A stretch of 64,000 nt of DNA from Dehalogenimonas sp. W (GTDB lineage: Bacteria; Chloroflexota; Dehalococcoidia; Dehalococcoidales; Dehalococcoidaceae). Below the pieces are notes generated by a model. It was not told the DNA's origin. It did not search any database and saw only the letters and a list, made by a program, of their open reading frames with translations. This document shows, piece by piece, positions 27,197 to 35,296 of the stretch. Both the position numbers and the translations under genes were made by a program. Numbering within the stretch: position 1 is the stretch's first letter; the number at the start of each line of letters is the position of its first letter. Location: positions 930,001 through 994,000 of the forward strand of contig NZ_CP146612.1 of the NCBI RefSeq assembly GCF_037094495.1, read 5' to 3'.

Positions 27197-27829
27197 ATGG
27201 AAATTAAATATCTCGGACATTCATGCTTCCGCATCAAGGGCAAAAATACCACGGTCATTACCGACCCGTTTTCGCCGGATACCGGACTAACGCTGGGGAA
27301 ACAGACGGCTAATATTGTTACCGTCAGTCATCAGCATGCCGGGCATAATCATACCGAAGGTGTCGGCGGGACGCCGCGGATTGTCAGCCGGCCGGGTGAA
27401 TACGAGATCGGAGACGCTATCATCATCGGCCAGGCTGCCTTCCATGATGCCGAAAAAGGGCTCATCCGTGGCAAGAATGTGGTCTTTGTGGTGGCGATGG
27501 ATGAATTGACTATCTGTCATCTCGGCGACCTGGGGACGCCGCTCAAGGAGAGCGAAATAGAGGAACTGGGCAAGGTTGATATTCTGATGGTGCCGGTGGG
27601 TGACATGAGCGCGCTCAATGCCGCCGCCGCCGCCCGGCTGGTGCGCCAGATTGAGCCAGCTATCGTTATCCCCATGCACTACCAACTCCCTGACAACAAC
27701 CGGGAACTGGAGCCGGTAGGGCGTTTTCTATCTGAAATGGGTACCGAAGGTATTGTGCCCCAGGCTAAACTGACGATCACGCGCAGCAATCTGCCGCTGA
27801 CGACCCAGGTGATAGTCTTGGAAGTATAA
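27197..27829 (+). CDS. Metallo-beta-lactamase-fold hydrolase-like protein
   Basis: This 210-residue protein begins MEIKYLGHSCFRIKG and carries VITDPFSP, a histidine motif SHQHAGHNH, CHLGDLG and IPMHY, the order seen in small zinc-dependent hydrolases of the UPF0173/YtkL type. The usual HxHxDH motif reads HQHAGH, so the catalytic/zinc-binding aspartate is replaced by glycine; activity may be changed or lost. Substrate unknown. It has a clear promoter giving a leaderless mRNA and a strong terminator, so it forms its own transcription unit. Confidence 0.85.
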   Translation: MEIKYLGHSCFRIKGKNTTVITDPFSPDTGLTLGKQTANIVTVSHQHAGHNHTEGVGGTPRIVSRPGEYEIGDAIIIGQAAFHDAEKGLIRGKNVVFVVAMDELTICHLGDLGTPLKESEIEELGKVDILMVPVGDMSALNAAAAARLVRQIEPAIVIPMHYQLPDNNRELEPVGRFLSEMGTEGIVPQAKLTITRSNLPLTTQVIVLEV

Positions 27830-27848
27830 GGTAATTTCTAAGAATTAG

Positions 27849-27877
27849 AAGCCCCCGCAAAGCGGGGGCTTTTTTTT
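27849..27877 (+). terminator. Rho-independent terminator
   Basis: AAGCCCCCGC pairs with GCGGGGGCT around an AAA loop and is followed by eight T. It lies 20 nt after the metallo-beta-lactamase-fold gene. Confidence 0.95.
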
Positions 27878-27887
27878 ATCACCGGAT

Positions 27888-28052
27888 TTAGGAACCCGGG
27901 GGCTTATCCCGGCGGTCTTTCAGGCGGCTCTGTGCCAGGGAAGTCCAGCCCAGGACACCGACGGCGGTCATCACCGCCTCTTTTTCCTCGGTGCTGAGAG
28001 CCGGTTTTTGGGCCAGTTTAAGCAAAATATCAATGGCTGTCTTGTGGTCCAT
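27888..28052 (-). CDS. Small hypothetical protein overlapping lgt
   Basis: This 54-residue protein begins MDHKTAIDILLKLAQKPALS, looks amphipathic and ends in a charged, proline-containing tail. The ATG at 28052 has GGGAGAAG 4-5 nt upstream; a longer frame from 28178 lies inside lgt and is unlikely. It overlaps the lgt end by 23 nt on the same strand, implying translational coupling. I do not recognise a family. The overlap and the ribosome binding site support it as a real gene. Confidence 0.6.
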   Translation of the reverse strand: MDHKTAIDILLKLAQKPALSTEEKEAVMTAVGVLGWTSLAQSRLKDRRDKPPGS

Positions 28053-28824
28053 GGTCTTCTCCCACGACGGCGTCTGGTTGTTTTCGGTGCCGGTACCACA
28101 GGACGGCGACGCCGATGATGACCGCCGCGCCGGTAATCCAGCGTGCGGTGGGAATGCCGCCGACGGTCCAGACATCAATCTTAAAACCTTCCAGAATGAA
28201 ACGTCCGATGCCGTAATAGATTAAATACAGGATGAAGATATCGCCGGTTTTTAATTTGTCGGCCCATTTTCGTCCGATAATCATCAGGAAGGCGAACCCG
28301 GACAGATTCCAAAGCGATTCGTACAGGAACATCGGGTGGAAGTGGGTGTATTGCTCAAACCCCGGCAGACGATTAACGGGATCAATAAAAATGCCCCAGG
28401 GGACGTCGGTAGGGTAACCGTAGAGTTCCTGATTGAAATAATTGCCCCAGCGGCCGACAGACTGGGCCAGGATGACGCCGGGGGCGATGGAATCCAGCCA
28501 CGGCAGGGGGTTGAGCCGCCGCCAGGTGGTATATATCAACAAGCCGGCTACGCCGCCAATGAGGGCACCGAAGATACCCAGGCCGGCGCCGCCGATAATC
28601 TGACCGGGATTTTGTGAGTAGTAGCCCCATTGGTCAATGACATGGTAAGCCCGGGCGCCGATAACACCCATCGGCAGCACGATAAGGGCCATGTTAAACA
28701 AATGGTCCAGATTCAGGCCGCGACGTTTAGTCTCAATATAGGCGATTATTACGCCGGCCAGCGCGCCCAGCGCCAGCACGATGCCGTAGACATGGATAGT
28801 TAAAGGGCCGAGTTCAAATGCCAT
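28030..28824 (-). CDS. lgt: Prolipoprotein diacylglyceryl transferase
   Basis: This 264-residue polytopic membrane enzyme attaches diacylglycerol to the lipobox cysteine of prolipoproteins. The Lgt signature is present as SVGRWGNYFNQELYGYPT, and a second conserved block reads HPMFLYESLWNL. The family's usual length is about 260-290. It is followed by, and overlaps, a small hypothetical gene. Lipoprotein substrates in this window include ZnuA and the protein at 26694. Confidence 0.97.
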   Translation of the reverse strand: MAFELGPLTIHVYGIVLALGALAGVIIAYIETKRRGLNLDHLFNMALIVLPMGVIGARAYHVIDQWGYYSQNPGQIIGGAGLGIFGALIGGVAGLLIYTTWRRLNPLPWLDSIAPGVILAQSVGRWGNYFNQELYGYPTDVPWGIFIDPVNRLPGFEQYTHFHPMFLYESLWNLSGFAFLMIIGRKWADKLKTGDIFILYLIYYGIGRFILEGFKIDVWTVGGIPTARWITGAAVIIGVAVLWYRHRKQPDAVVGEDHGPQDSH

Positions 28825-28894
28825 TGGATATTCTCCATCAAATCAGGGATACAGTGTTACCGGGTACTGTTCCGGGCCTGAGCATAATCTGTTC

Positions 28895-29797
28895 TTATTG
28901 TAACCCGTCAACGACCTTGGTGGTCAAATCTGACATAAAGGTGAAGTATGAACCGTCCGCAGGTAACCGGGTGGGTGCCAGTTCCATTACCTTGATGCCG
29001 GTGGCGGCCGATATTTGCTGCACTACGGAGGGTGAAGTGCCGGTTTCGGTAAAAATGGCTTTAACGCCGGAAATCTTGATCTGAGTGACCAGAGCGGCGA
29101 TGTCTGAGGCGGATATCGCCGCCTGAGAGGACAGATTAGGTACTACTGAGCCGATGATTTCAAAGCCGTAGCGTCGGGCAAAATAGCCCATTGAATCGTG
29201 TCCGGTAACCAATTTACGGTCGGCAGGGGCGACGCCGCTGACCAGGTTTTCTATTTCAGCGTGGAGGCTGTCCAGACGGCTTTCCAAACTGCGGGCGGCG
29301 ACTGCGGTGTTCACGCCCAGAGTGGCTTGTATAACCGGAGCCAGAGCAGTGGCGACGCTTTTTACAGCCAGTGGGTCCAGCCAGAAATGGGGATCGGCAG
29401 CCCCGGTTTCCTGTGCTTCCTCGTTCAGCTCGCCTTCACCAACATACCGGATTTCAATATGATCGGCGGCAGTGAAAAGGCGCACGCCCCCGGCTGCGGC
29501 CTTGGCCACGGCCGATTCAATGCTGACTTCCAGGTGAAGTCCGTTCCAGACGATAAGGGCGGCCTTGTTCAGCTTCTCAATATCCCGAGCCGATGGCTCC
29601 CAGTCATGGGGGTCGGCCCCGTCAGGCATCAGAATGGTCACATTGGCGGTATTACCGACCAGTTCTTTGACAACCGCTCCCAGGATTGAATGGGTAACAA
29701 CGATGGATTGTTCGCTGACAGCTTTGCAGCCGACCACCAGTGTTGAACTGCTGACCAGCAGGAGCGCGAGTGCTGCCAATATCGACGGTCTTTTCAT
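28895..29797 (-). CDS. znuA: Zinc/manganese ABC transporter substrate-binding lipoprotein
   Basis: This 300-residue protein of the ZnuA/TroA cluster 9 family has a lipoprotein signal ending LLVSSSTLVVGC. Metal-binding residues are in the expected places: DPHDWEPS (about 62), DPHFWLDP (about 136), TGHDSMGYFARRYGF (about 198) and the late acidic FTETGTSP. It captures zinc (or manganese) outside the membrane for an ABC importer. It directly follows the Fur-type regulator (TGAATG junction). The cognate permease and ATPase are probably the pair at 34511-36140, 4.3 kb away. Confidence 0.92.
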   Translation of the reverse strand: MKRPSILAALALLLVSSSTLVVGCKAVSEQSIVVTHSILGAVVKELVGNTANVTILMPDGADPHDWEPSARDIEKLNKAALIVWNGLHLEVSIESAVAKAAAGGVRLFTAADHIEIRYVGEGELNEEAQETGAADPHFWLDPLAVKSVATALAPVIQATLGVNTAVAARSLESRLDSLHAEIENLVSGVAPADRKLVTGHDSMGYFARRYGFEIIGSVVPNLSSQAAISASDIAALVTQIKISGVKAIFTETGTSPSVVQQISAATGIKVMELAPTRLPADGSYFTFMSDLTTKVVDGLQ

Positions 29798-30220
29798 TCA
29801 GGCTTCCTGACAACTCCGGCAGTAACCGGCGAATTCCAGAGTATGTTCGGTGATGCGGAAACCGGTGTTCCGTTCAACGGCGGATTGCAGTTCCAGCGGA
29901 CAATGGTCGGTAAAATCCACCACATTGCCGCAGCCGCGGCAGACCAGATGGTGATGGTGTTCCGGTGGGCCGGCTCTGAAGCTGATGTGGTCGCCGTAAT
30001 TAAAACGGCAGAGCAGACCAAGTTTATCAAGCAAGGCCATCGTCCGATATACGGTTACCAATCCGATTTCCGGGTGGTCCGGCTTCAGTGCAGCGTGCAG
30101 GGATTGGTTGGTGACTGGATTAGCGCTTTTGACCAGGGCTGCAATCACCGCCCGGCGCTGGGGGGTTAATTTGTAACCGGCGGTTTTCAGCTGGTTGAGT
30201 AGTTGTTGTTGAGTGGACAT
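29798..30220 (-). CDS. zur: Fur-family regulator, probably Zur
   Basis: This 140-residue Fur-family protein has the winged helix (LTPQRRAVIAALV and GLVTVYRTMALLDKLGL) and the metal-rich HHHHLVCRGCG segment. Structural zinc cysteines are C94, C97, C134 and C137. Its stop abuts the znuA start, which makes a zinc-responsive role (Zur) more likely than iron. A short inverted repeat lies just upstream at 30234-30248. Confidence 0.88.
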   Translation of the reverse strand: MSTQQQLLNQLKTAGYKLTPQRRAVIAALVKSANPVTNQSLHAALKPDHPEIGLVTVYRTMALLDKLGLLCRFNYGDHISFRAGPPEHHHHLVCRGCGNVVDFTDHCPLELQSAVERNTGFRITEHTLEFAGYCRSCQEA

Positions 30221-30233
30221 TGCCCTATCTAAA

Positions 30234-30248
30234 TGAAAAACGGTTTCA
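30234..30248 (-). promoter_or_regulatory. Small inverted repeat upstream of zur
   Basis: TGAAA-AACGG-TTTCA is a 5-5-5 inverted repeat 14 nt before the zur start. It could be an autoregulatory site but is short and does not match a Zur consensus I know. Confidence 0.3.
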
Positions 30249-30302
30249 ATTAGATGTTAACAAAGGTTCAGCCGTGTGTCAACAGCCTGAATGATGCGAT
30301 GA

Positions 30303-31706
30303 CTAAGAGTTGTTTTGAGAAAACTTATTGCCGCGGGGCCAGGAGGCGAATACACCGACCAGACATAAACCGGTGAACATGGCGAAGGCTACCCGCAGAC
30401 TGGATACCAGCTCAACGTGGACTTCCGGTGAAATCTGGACCCGACCGATAATCAGGGCAAAGAGCAGCATCACGATACCGAGGGAAAACATCTGACCCAC
30501 CAGGCGCATGGTGGACAGTGTGGCTGAAGCGATGCCGTACTGACGCCGGGGTACAGCGCCCATGACGGCCGAGGAGTTGGGGGAGGAGAAGAACCCGAAA
30601 CCGGTACCCAGGATGATTAAAGCGGCAATCAGATAAAGCATGGCGGTGTTTTCGCTGATGAAGACCAGCATCGCCAGACCTGCCGTTGATAAACCCATGC
30701 CGATGGTCGCTAATGTTCGGGGATCAAAACGGTCAGCCAGCCGGCCGGCGTAGGGTGAAATAAAGGCCATCAGGATGGGCTGGGCCACTAAAATCAGGCC
30801 GGCTTCTGCCGGTGAAAAACCCTTGACGAACTGGAGATAAAGCGACAGCAAAAACCCTGTGGCGAAGGTGGCGGCGTAATTGATGAGGGTGGCGGCATTG
30901 GACAGGGCAAACACGGTGTTATAGCGGAATAGATTCAGTGAGAGAATCGGGTGCGGGGTGTGCCCTTCCAGAGCGATAAATCCCGCCATGCCTACGATAC
31001 CGATAACGGTCAGGATGAAGCCGGTGGTATCCGGTAACTCTGAAAAGCCCAGCATCAGTGTTGTCAGGCTCAAGCCGTATACCACAGCGCCTTTCAGGTC
31101 AAATCGCTCGTTGCTGGCTTCCTGCCATTCGGTTTTCAGCCGGGTAACGATGAAAAACAGCGCCACCAGGGCGATGGCGGCGGTAACGAAAAAGATACTG
31201 CGCCAGCCGAAGGATGAGGTCAGCAGGCCGCCGGCGGTTGGTCCCAGTGACAGGCCGATATAGACGGCGGCGGCGTTGATGCCCAATACCCGGCCGCGCT
31301 CCGCGGGCGGATAGACAGAGGTCAGGATGGCGATGCCGGTGCCGAACAGCAGTGCCGCGCTGATGCCCTGAGCGGCCCGCAGGCCAATGAGCTGGGCTCC
31401 GTTTTGGCTGAAGCCGATGGCAACGGAAACCAGGGTGTAAAGCACCAGCCCGGAGATGAAAATACGGCGGCGGCCTTTGATATCGGCCAGACGGCCGAAA
31501 GGCAGAAGGAATACCGCTGCGGCCAGGATATAGGTCGTGGCGACCCAGCCCAGGGTGATTGCATCCAGACCGAATTCCCGGCCGATAACCGGCAGGGCGA
31601 TATTGACCGAAGACCCCATGAACGGTGTCAGGAAGGAAGCTAGAACGGCGGCCGCCAGGGTCGCCCGCCGCACGGCGCGATTTGAGTTCTCGGCGGCGTC
31701 AGTCAA
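30303..31706 (-). CDS. MFS multidrug exporter (DHA2-like)
   Basis: This 467-residue membrane transporter has MFS motif A as FGRLADIKGRRRIFISG (about 72-88) and the motif C-like GLSLGPTAGGLLTSSFGWRSIF (partly shown) of drug:proton antiporters. About 14 hydrophobic segments fit the EmrB/QacA type. The start is a TTG at 31706 with GAGG upstream, 3 nt after the pyrD stop, so it is co-transcribed with pyrD. The substrate is unknown. Confidence 0.9.
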   Translation of the reverse strand: MTDAAENSNRAVRRATLAAAVLASFLTPFMGSSVNIALPVIGREFGLDAITLGWVATTYILAAAVFLLPFGRLADIKGRRRIFISGLVLYTLVSVAIGFSQNGAQLIGLRAAQGISAALLFGTGIAILTSVYPPAERGRVLGINAAAVYIGLSLGPTAGGLLTSSFGWRSIFFVTAAIALVALFFIVTRLKTEWQEASNERFDLKGAVVYGLSLTTLMLGFSELPDTTGFILTVIGIVGMAGFIALEGHTPHPILSLNLFRYNTVFALSNAATLINYAATFATGFLLSLYLQFVKGFSPAEAGLILVAQPILMAFISPYAGRLADRFDPRTLATIGMGLSTAGLAMLVFISENTAMLYLIAALIILGTGFGFFSSPNSSAVMGAVPRRQYGIASATLSTMRLVGQMFSLGIVMLLFALIIGRVQISPEVHVELVSSLRVAFAMFTGLCLVGVFASWPRGNKFSQNNS

Positions 31707-31709
31707 GGC

Positions 31710-32621
31710 TTACCTCGCTGCGCCGGTCAGGCAAGCCAGGTCGTTCAGGTTGTGCTGCCTCAGATAGGCGTCTAATCCATTAATAATGTCCAGCGGTGCC
31801 TGGGGGTTGACCAGGGCCGCGGTACCGACCTCGACCGCTGAGGCGCCGGCCATGATGAACTCCAGCGCGTCTTCGGCCGACATGATGCCCCCGCCGCCGA
31901 TGATGGGGATGGACACCGCTCCGGCGACCTGCCAGACCATGGCCAGGGCTACCGGTTTGATGGCCGGACCGGAGAGCCCACCGGTGATATTGCCCAGCAC
32001 CGGCTTGCGGTTTTTGACGCTTATGGCCATACCCCGCAGGGTGTTAATCAGTGATACGGCATCAGCGCCGGCTTTTTCCACCGCCCGTGCCAGCGCGGCG
32101 ATATCGGCGGTGTTGGGAGTGAGTTTGATGATAATCGGCAGGGATACCGCTTGTTTAACGGCGGCAGTCACTGTCGCAGCGGATTCCGGCGTGGAGCCGA
32201 ACTCCAGACAACCCGCTTTAACGTTAGGGCAGGAAATATTAATCTCTAACGCGGCGATACCGGGTATACCGTCAAGACGGCGGGCGAGCGACGCATATTC
32301 TTCCACCGAATCCGCGGCGATATTGACGATGACCGGGGTCGGCCATTGTCGCCACAGAGGGCTGTATTTTTCAATAACCGCCTCAACCCCGGGGTTTTGC
32401 AGGCCGATGGCGTTAAGCATGCCATAAGGCGTTTCCATGATGCGGGGCTGGGGGTTGCCGGCGCGGGGCTTCAGGGTGGTGCCTTTACAGATGAAAGCGC
32501 CGAGGTCGGCGATGTCATACAGGCGGTCCGGTTCATCACCGTAACCGGCAGTACCCGAAGCGGCAATGACAGGGTTTTTCAGTTTAAGACCGGGGAGCAG
32601 TTCTACGGAAAGGTTGGGCAT
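31710..32621 (-). CDS. pyrD: Dihydroorotate dehydrogenase, catalytic subunit
   Basis: This 303-residue flavoenzyme oxidises dihydroorotate to orotate in pyrimidine synthesis. It is the class 1B type: GTAGYGDE, NAIGLQNPG, INISCPNVK with the catalytic cysteine, NTLRGMA, GGLSGPAIKP and the FMN-phosphate loop GGGGIMSAEDALEF. Class 1B enzymes normally need PyrK, which is not adjacent. The start is the ATG at 32621; the frame stays open far upstream into rdhA1 but that part is not coding for this protein. Confidence 0.96.
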   Translation of the reverse strand: MPNLSVELLPGLKLKNPVIAASGTAGYGDEPDRLYDIADLGAFICKGTTLKPRAGNPQPRIMETPYGMLNAIGLQNPGVEAVIEKYSPLWRQWPTPVIVNIAADSVEEYASLARRLDGIPGIAALEINISCPNVKAGCLEFGSTPESAATVTAAVKQAVSLPIIIKLTPNTADIAALARAVEKAGADAVSLINTLRGMAISVKNRKPVLGNITGGLSGPAIKPVALAMVWQVAGAVSIPIIGGGGIMSAEDALEFIMAGASAVEVGTAALVNPQAPLDIINGLDAYLRQHNLNDLACLTGAAR

Positions 32622-32679
32622 GTGTTGATTATAAACCGCCTGTGGGGGGCGGGGCAAACGAGAGACGGGATAATATAGA

Positions 32680-32712
32680 GAAAGGCCTCCGCTGATTCGG
32701 CGGAGGCCTTTC
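32680..32712 (-). terminator. Terminator of rdhA1
   Basis: GAAAGGCCTCCGC (32680-32692) pairs with GCGGAGGCCTTTC (32700-32712) around the loop TGATTCG. The same stem follows rdhA2 at 39525-39555, but there the loop is the reverse complement, CGAATCA. Confidence 0.85.
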
Positions 32713-32730
32713 TGAGGGTCAATTGAAGGA

Positions 32731-34110
32731 TTAGTGATATTTCTGAGCGACATCGGAGCGGAGGCCACCGATGGGCTGAGCGGTAGTCCAAAACTCATCG
32801 GGGTCGCGCAGGCCGTAGCCCATGAGTTCGTCCATCTGGCGGAAGAATCCGTTGAAGACGGAGGTGGTGGAAGAAACAGCCTTGACGGTCTCGTGGACGA
32901 TGGCGTCGGTGTATTTGGTGAAGGTGCAGACACCGAGGCAGCGGCCGGCAACGCAGGAGTCAGCGTCCATCTTCCAGGCGCGGCACTTGCGGGAATCTTC
33001 AAACCAAGCCTCGTGGCCGGGGTTGTTCCAGGGGCCGACGGTGTCCCAGGTGGGATTGGTTTCGTGGGACAGGGCACCCTCGCCGCAGTGGTCGGCACAG
33101 AGTTTACAGGTGTAGCAGAAGCGGCGCATGCCGGCGTCAATGGGCTTGTCGTTGGGCAGGGGCATATTGGTGTAGTAGCGGAAGATGCCGACAGTAGGGC
33201 CGTATTCGGGGGTAATCATCCGGTTCATGCGGCCCATTTCACCGAGGCCGGAAACACCGCCGAAGCCGCAGGCATTGCCGGTATCGTTGTGACCTTTGGC
33301 GAGACACCAGTAGCCGAGGGTGCGGACGAAGCCCTGAGTGCGCTCCTGGATATTGGCGGCGCGGCCGTAGCGGATCTGGGCCATCAGCCAGGTGGGATTG
33401 TATTTGAAGAGGTCCTGGGATTCCATGTTGGATTGGGTGATGACGTTCATGCAGTCATTGGGGTGGACCTGCTTGTCAGTGGTTTCATAGGGGGCGTCAA
33501 CATCTTCCCAGACGAGTTGCTGGCGGTTGTTGGGGCCCCAGGAATAGGTAAGTTTGAAGGTAGTAGCCGGGTCCATCTGGGTGAAGCCGACGCTCATGGA
33601 ACCGAAGAAGCGCATGGCGGTACGCAGGAGGGCGGCGTTTTCTTCGGGGGTGCCGTTCCAGCGGGGAATGCCCAGCGATTCGGGGGTAGAGGTATTGGGA
33701 CCGATGAATGTATTGGAAACGGAACCGCGGTTAACGTTACTTGTAAATGCTTTATCAGCAAGAGAATAACCGGCCTTGTCCTGCGCGTTGTAACCTGCTT
33801 CAATCTCGGCCTTTTTATCCTTGCGGGCGTTCTGGTCTTCTACTGAGATATAGGTAGGCATATAGGTGCCGGCACTGCCGCGCATGGTGTCGCCTTCGCG
33901 GAAGCGTTTGTACTGGGTCCAGTCAACTTCGTTGGTGGTCTTGTCAACGGTTTTGACCCACCAGGGGCGATTGAAAGAGCCGGCCTGGATCATTTCATCA
34001 AGGTCATTGAATTTGGGGGCGACAAGGGAAGTGACGCCGAGGCCGGCCCCGGCAAAGCCGAGGGCTTTCATGAAATCCCGGCGGGAAACAGTACTGTGAA
34101 AATTAGACAT
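32731..34110 (-). CDS. rdhA: Reductive dehalogenase RdhA, copy 1
   Basis: This 459-residue corrinoid/FeS enzyme should reduce an organohalide as terminal respiratory electron acceptor outside the membrane. It has a Tat signal (SRRDFMK at 9-15), a corrinoid-binding region with RTQGFVRTLGYWCL, and two cluster motifs: C332-x2-C335-x2-C338-x3-C342 and C376-x9-C386-x4-C391-x3-C395. The second motif has an x4 gap where many RdhAs have x2, and no proline after the last cysteines. The ATG at 34110 follows AAGGAGAG; 49 open codons upstream belong to the leader. It differs from rdhA2 almost only at residues 91-124. No rdhB is adjacent. Substrate unknown. Confidence 0.95.
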   Translation of the reverse strand: MSNFHSTVSRRDFMKALGFAGAGLGVTSLVAPKFNDLDEMIQAGSFNRPWWVKTVDKTTNEVDWTQYKRFREGDTMRGSAGTYMPTYISVEDQNARKDKKAEIEAGYNAQDKAGYSLADKAFTSNVNRGSVSNTFIGPNTSTPESLGIPRWNGTPEENAALLRTAMRFFGSMSVGFTQMDPATTFKLTYSWGPNNRQQLVWEDVDAPYETTDKQVHPNDCMNVITQSNMESQDLFKYNPTWLMAQIRYGRAANIQERTQGFVRTLGYWCLAKGHNDTGNACGFGGVSGLGEMGRMNRMITPEYGPTVGIFRYYTNMPLPNDKPIDAGMRRFCYTCKLCADHCGEGALSHETNPTWDTVGPWNNPGHEAWFEDSRKCRAWKMDADSCVAGRCLGVCTFTKYTDAIVHETVKAVSSTTSVFNGFFRQMDELMGYGLRDPDEFWTTAQPIGGLRSDVAQKYH

Positions 34111-34134
34111 TAAACTCTCCTTAATATTTCTCTT

Positions 34135-34169
34135 GCGGTCTTGCCCGCCGTCATCCGGTCTCTCCCGGA
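34135..34169 (-). ncRNA. Tandem-hairpin RNA leader of rdhA1
   Basis: Read leftwards: TCCGG-GAGAGA-CCGGA (34169-34154), a 5-nt linker, then GCGG-GCAAGA-CCGC (34148-34135), ending 24 nt before the start codon. Both loops are six bases of the form GNNAGA. The same pair precedes rdhA2 and rdhA3. The rest of the 400-nt gap up to znuC is AT rich; I see no palindrome or promoter like those of rdhA2 and rdhA3. Confidence 0.65.
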
Positions 34170-34510
34170 AGTCAGAGTCATTAAAACCTCCACGCATATA
34201 GTTGTTAATAACGACGTAATTATGATAACGCCTTTTAGTGTTTATGCCATCGTCCAAAAGGACTAGTGGCTCTAAGCATTTTGGGTATAGACAAAGGTAT
34301 AAAAAATACGCGACTAAAGTATATTAATAAGAAAAATGAGACTAAAATATTCGGACCATGATAAGACAGCCGGTTTTGGAGTGCGGTGAAAAACAGCAGG
34401 AATAGTACTGCAGACGAGGATATCTTTGGACAAACAGGTCTATATTTACATGCAGATTTACGGTTGAAGGAGTTGCCGGATTTAAAAAATTCGGTGGTTT
34501 GTTGATATTC

Positions 34511-35296
34511 CTATTTTCGTTCGTGATCGTGACTGTGACCACATTCCAGAATTGTGATGGGTTTCTGGTTAGGGTCAATAGCTATACCAAAGGTGTCCAT
34601 GAGTGACTGGGTGGTGATGACTTCAGCCGGCGGGCCCAGGGCTACCACCCGGTGCGCCATCAGCATGACCTGATGGCAGAGCGAGGCCTCTTCATGGATG
34701 TCATGGGTGGCCACCACTACGGCAGCGCCGCGACAGAGTTCATCCCGAGCGGCTTGAAGGTAGAGTTCCCGGCCGCCGGCATCAAGCCCGGAAGTCGGCT
34801 CATCCAGAATCAGCAGGTCGGCATGGTGCGCCAGTACCTGGGCCAGATAGATGCGCTGTTGCTGGCCGCCGGAAAGCGAACGCAACGGGGCATCAGCGAG
34901 TCCGGTGACTCCCATAACTTTCATGGCGTCCTGAACGCGGGCTTCATCATCTCCGGTAAATTGACCAAGTAGACCACGATGCGGAAAGCGACCCATGCGC
35001 ACTACGTCAACCGCCCGCAGCGGCAGGACAAACCCGGAGGCGTGAAACTGTCCCAAATAAGCGATGCGTTTGGGCTGACGTCCCGGCCGGGAGTTGAAAA
35101 CATTTATCTCGCCTGATAGCGGCGGCAGTAATCCGGCGATGGTTTTCAACAGGGTGGATTTGCCTGAGCCGTTGGTGCCGATGAGGGCGATTCCCTGACC
35201 GGAATTGAGCCCAAAATTAATATCTGCTACGACCGAAACGCCTTCGTAACCGATATTGAGGCTACTGGCGGCAATTACTGCTGAATCAGCCATCAT
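34511..35296 (-). CDS. znuC: Zinc/manganese ABC transporter ATP-binding protein
   Basis: This 261-residue ABC ATPase has Walker A GTNGSGKS, signature LSGGQQQR and Walker B LLILDEPTSGLD. The histidine-rich tail CGHSHDHERK and the neighbouring family 3 permease mark it as a zinc/manganese importer component. Two ATGs start the frame (35296, 35293); the second has better spacing from GGAGGG. It overlaps the permease end by about 10 nt. The binding protein is probably ZnuA at 28895. Confidence 0.9.
   Translation of the reverse strand: MMADSAVIAASSLNIGYEGVSVVADINFGLNSGQGIALIGTNGSGKSTLLKTIAGLLPPLSGEINVFNSRPGRQPKRIAYLGQFHASGFVLPLRAVDVVRMGRFPHRGLLGQFTGDDEARVQDAMKVMGVTGLADAPLRSLSGGQQQRIYLAQVLAHHADLLILDEPTSGLDAGGRELYLQAARDELCRGAAVVVATHDIHEEASLCHQVMLMAHRVVALGPPAEVITTQSLMDTFGIAIDPNQKPITILECGHSHDHERK

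Noticed and set aside
31710-33140. pyrD apparently fused to an upstream 170-codon extension
   Set aside because: The extension lies out of frame inside rdhA1 and crosses the rdhA1 terminator; PyrD homology begins at the ATG at 32621.
32734-33846. Long open frame (370 codons) antisense to rdhA1
   Set aside because: It is the mirror of the rdhA1 coding frame in GC-rich codons; the translation is low complexity (G, A, V, H rich) and the same shadow recurs over rdhA2 at 39578-40606.
34110-34257. 49-codon N-terminal extension of rdhA1
   Set aside because: It covers the tandem-hairpin leader, the AAGGAGAG ribosome binding site fits the ATG at 34110, and rdhA2 and rdhA3 start at the same residue with a Tat signal.
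34110-34511. CprK-type dehalobox or palindrome upstream of rdhA1
   Set aside because: I looked for TTAAT-N4-ATTAA and for the TACGCCA palindrome of rdhA2 and rdhA3 and found neither; only AT-rich sequence and a small GTCC-TTTT-GGAC hairpin are there.
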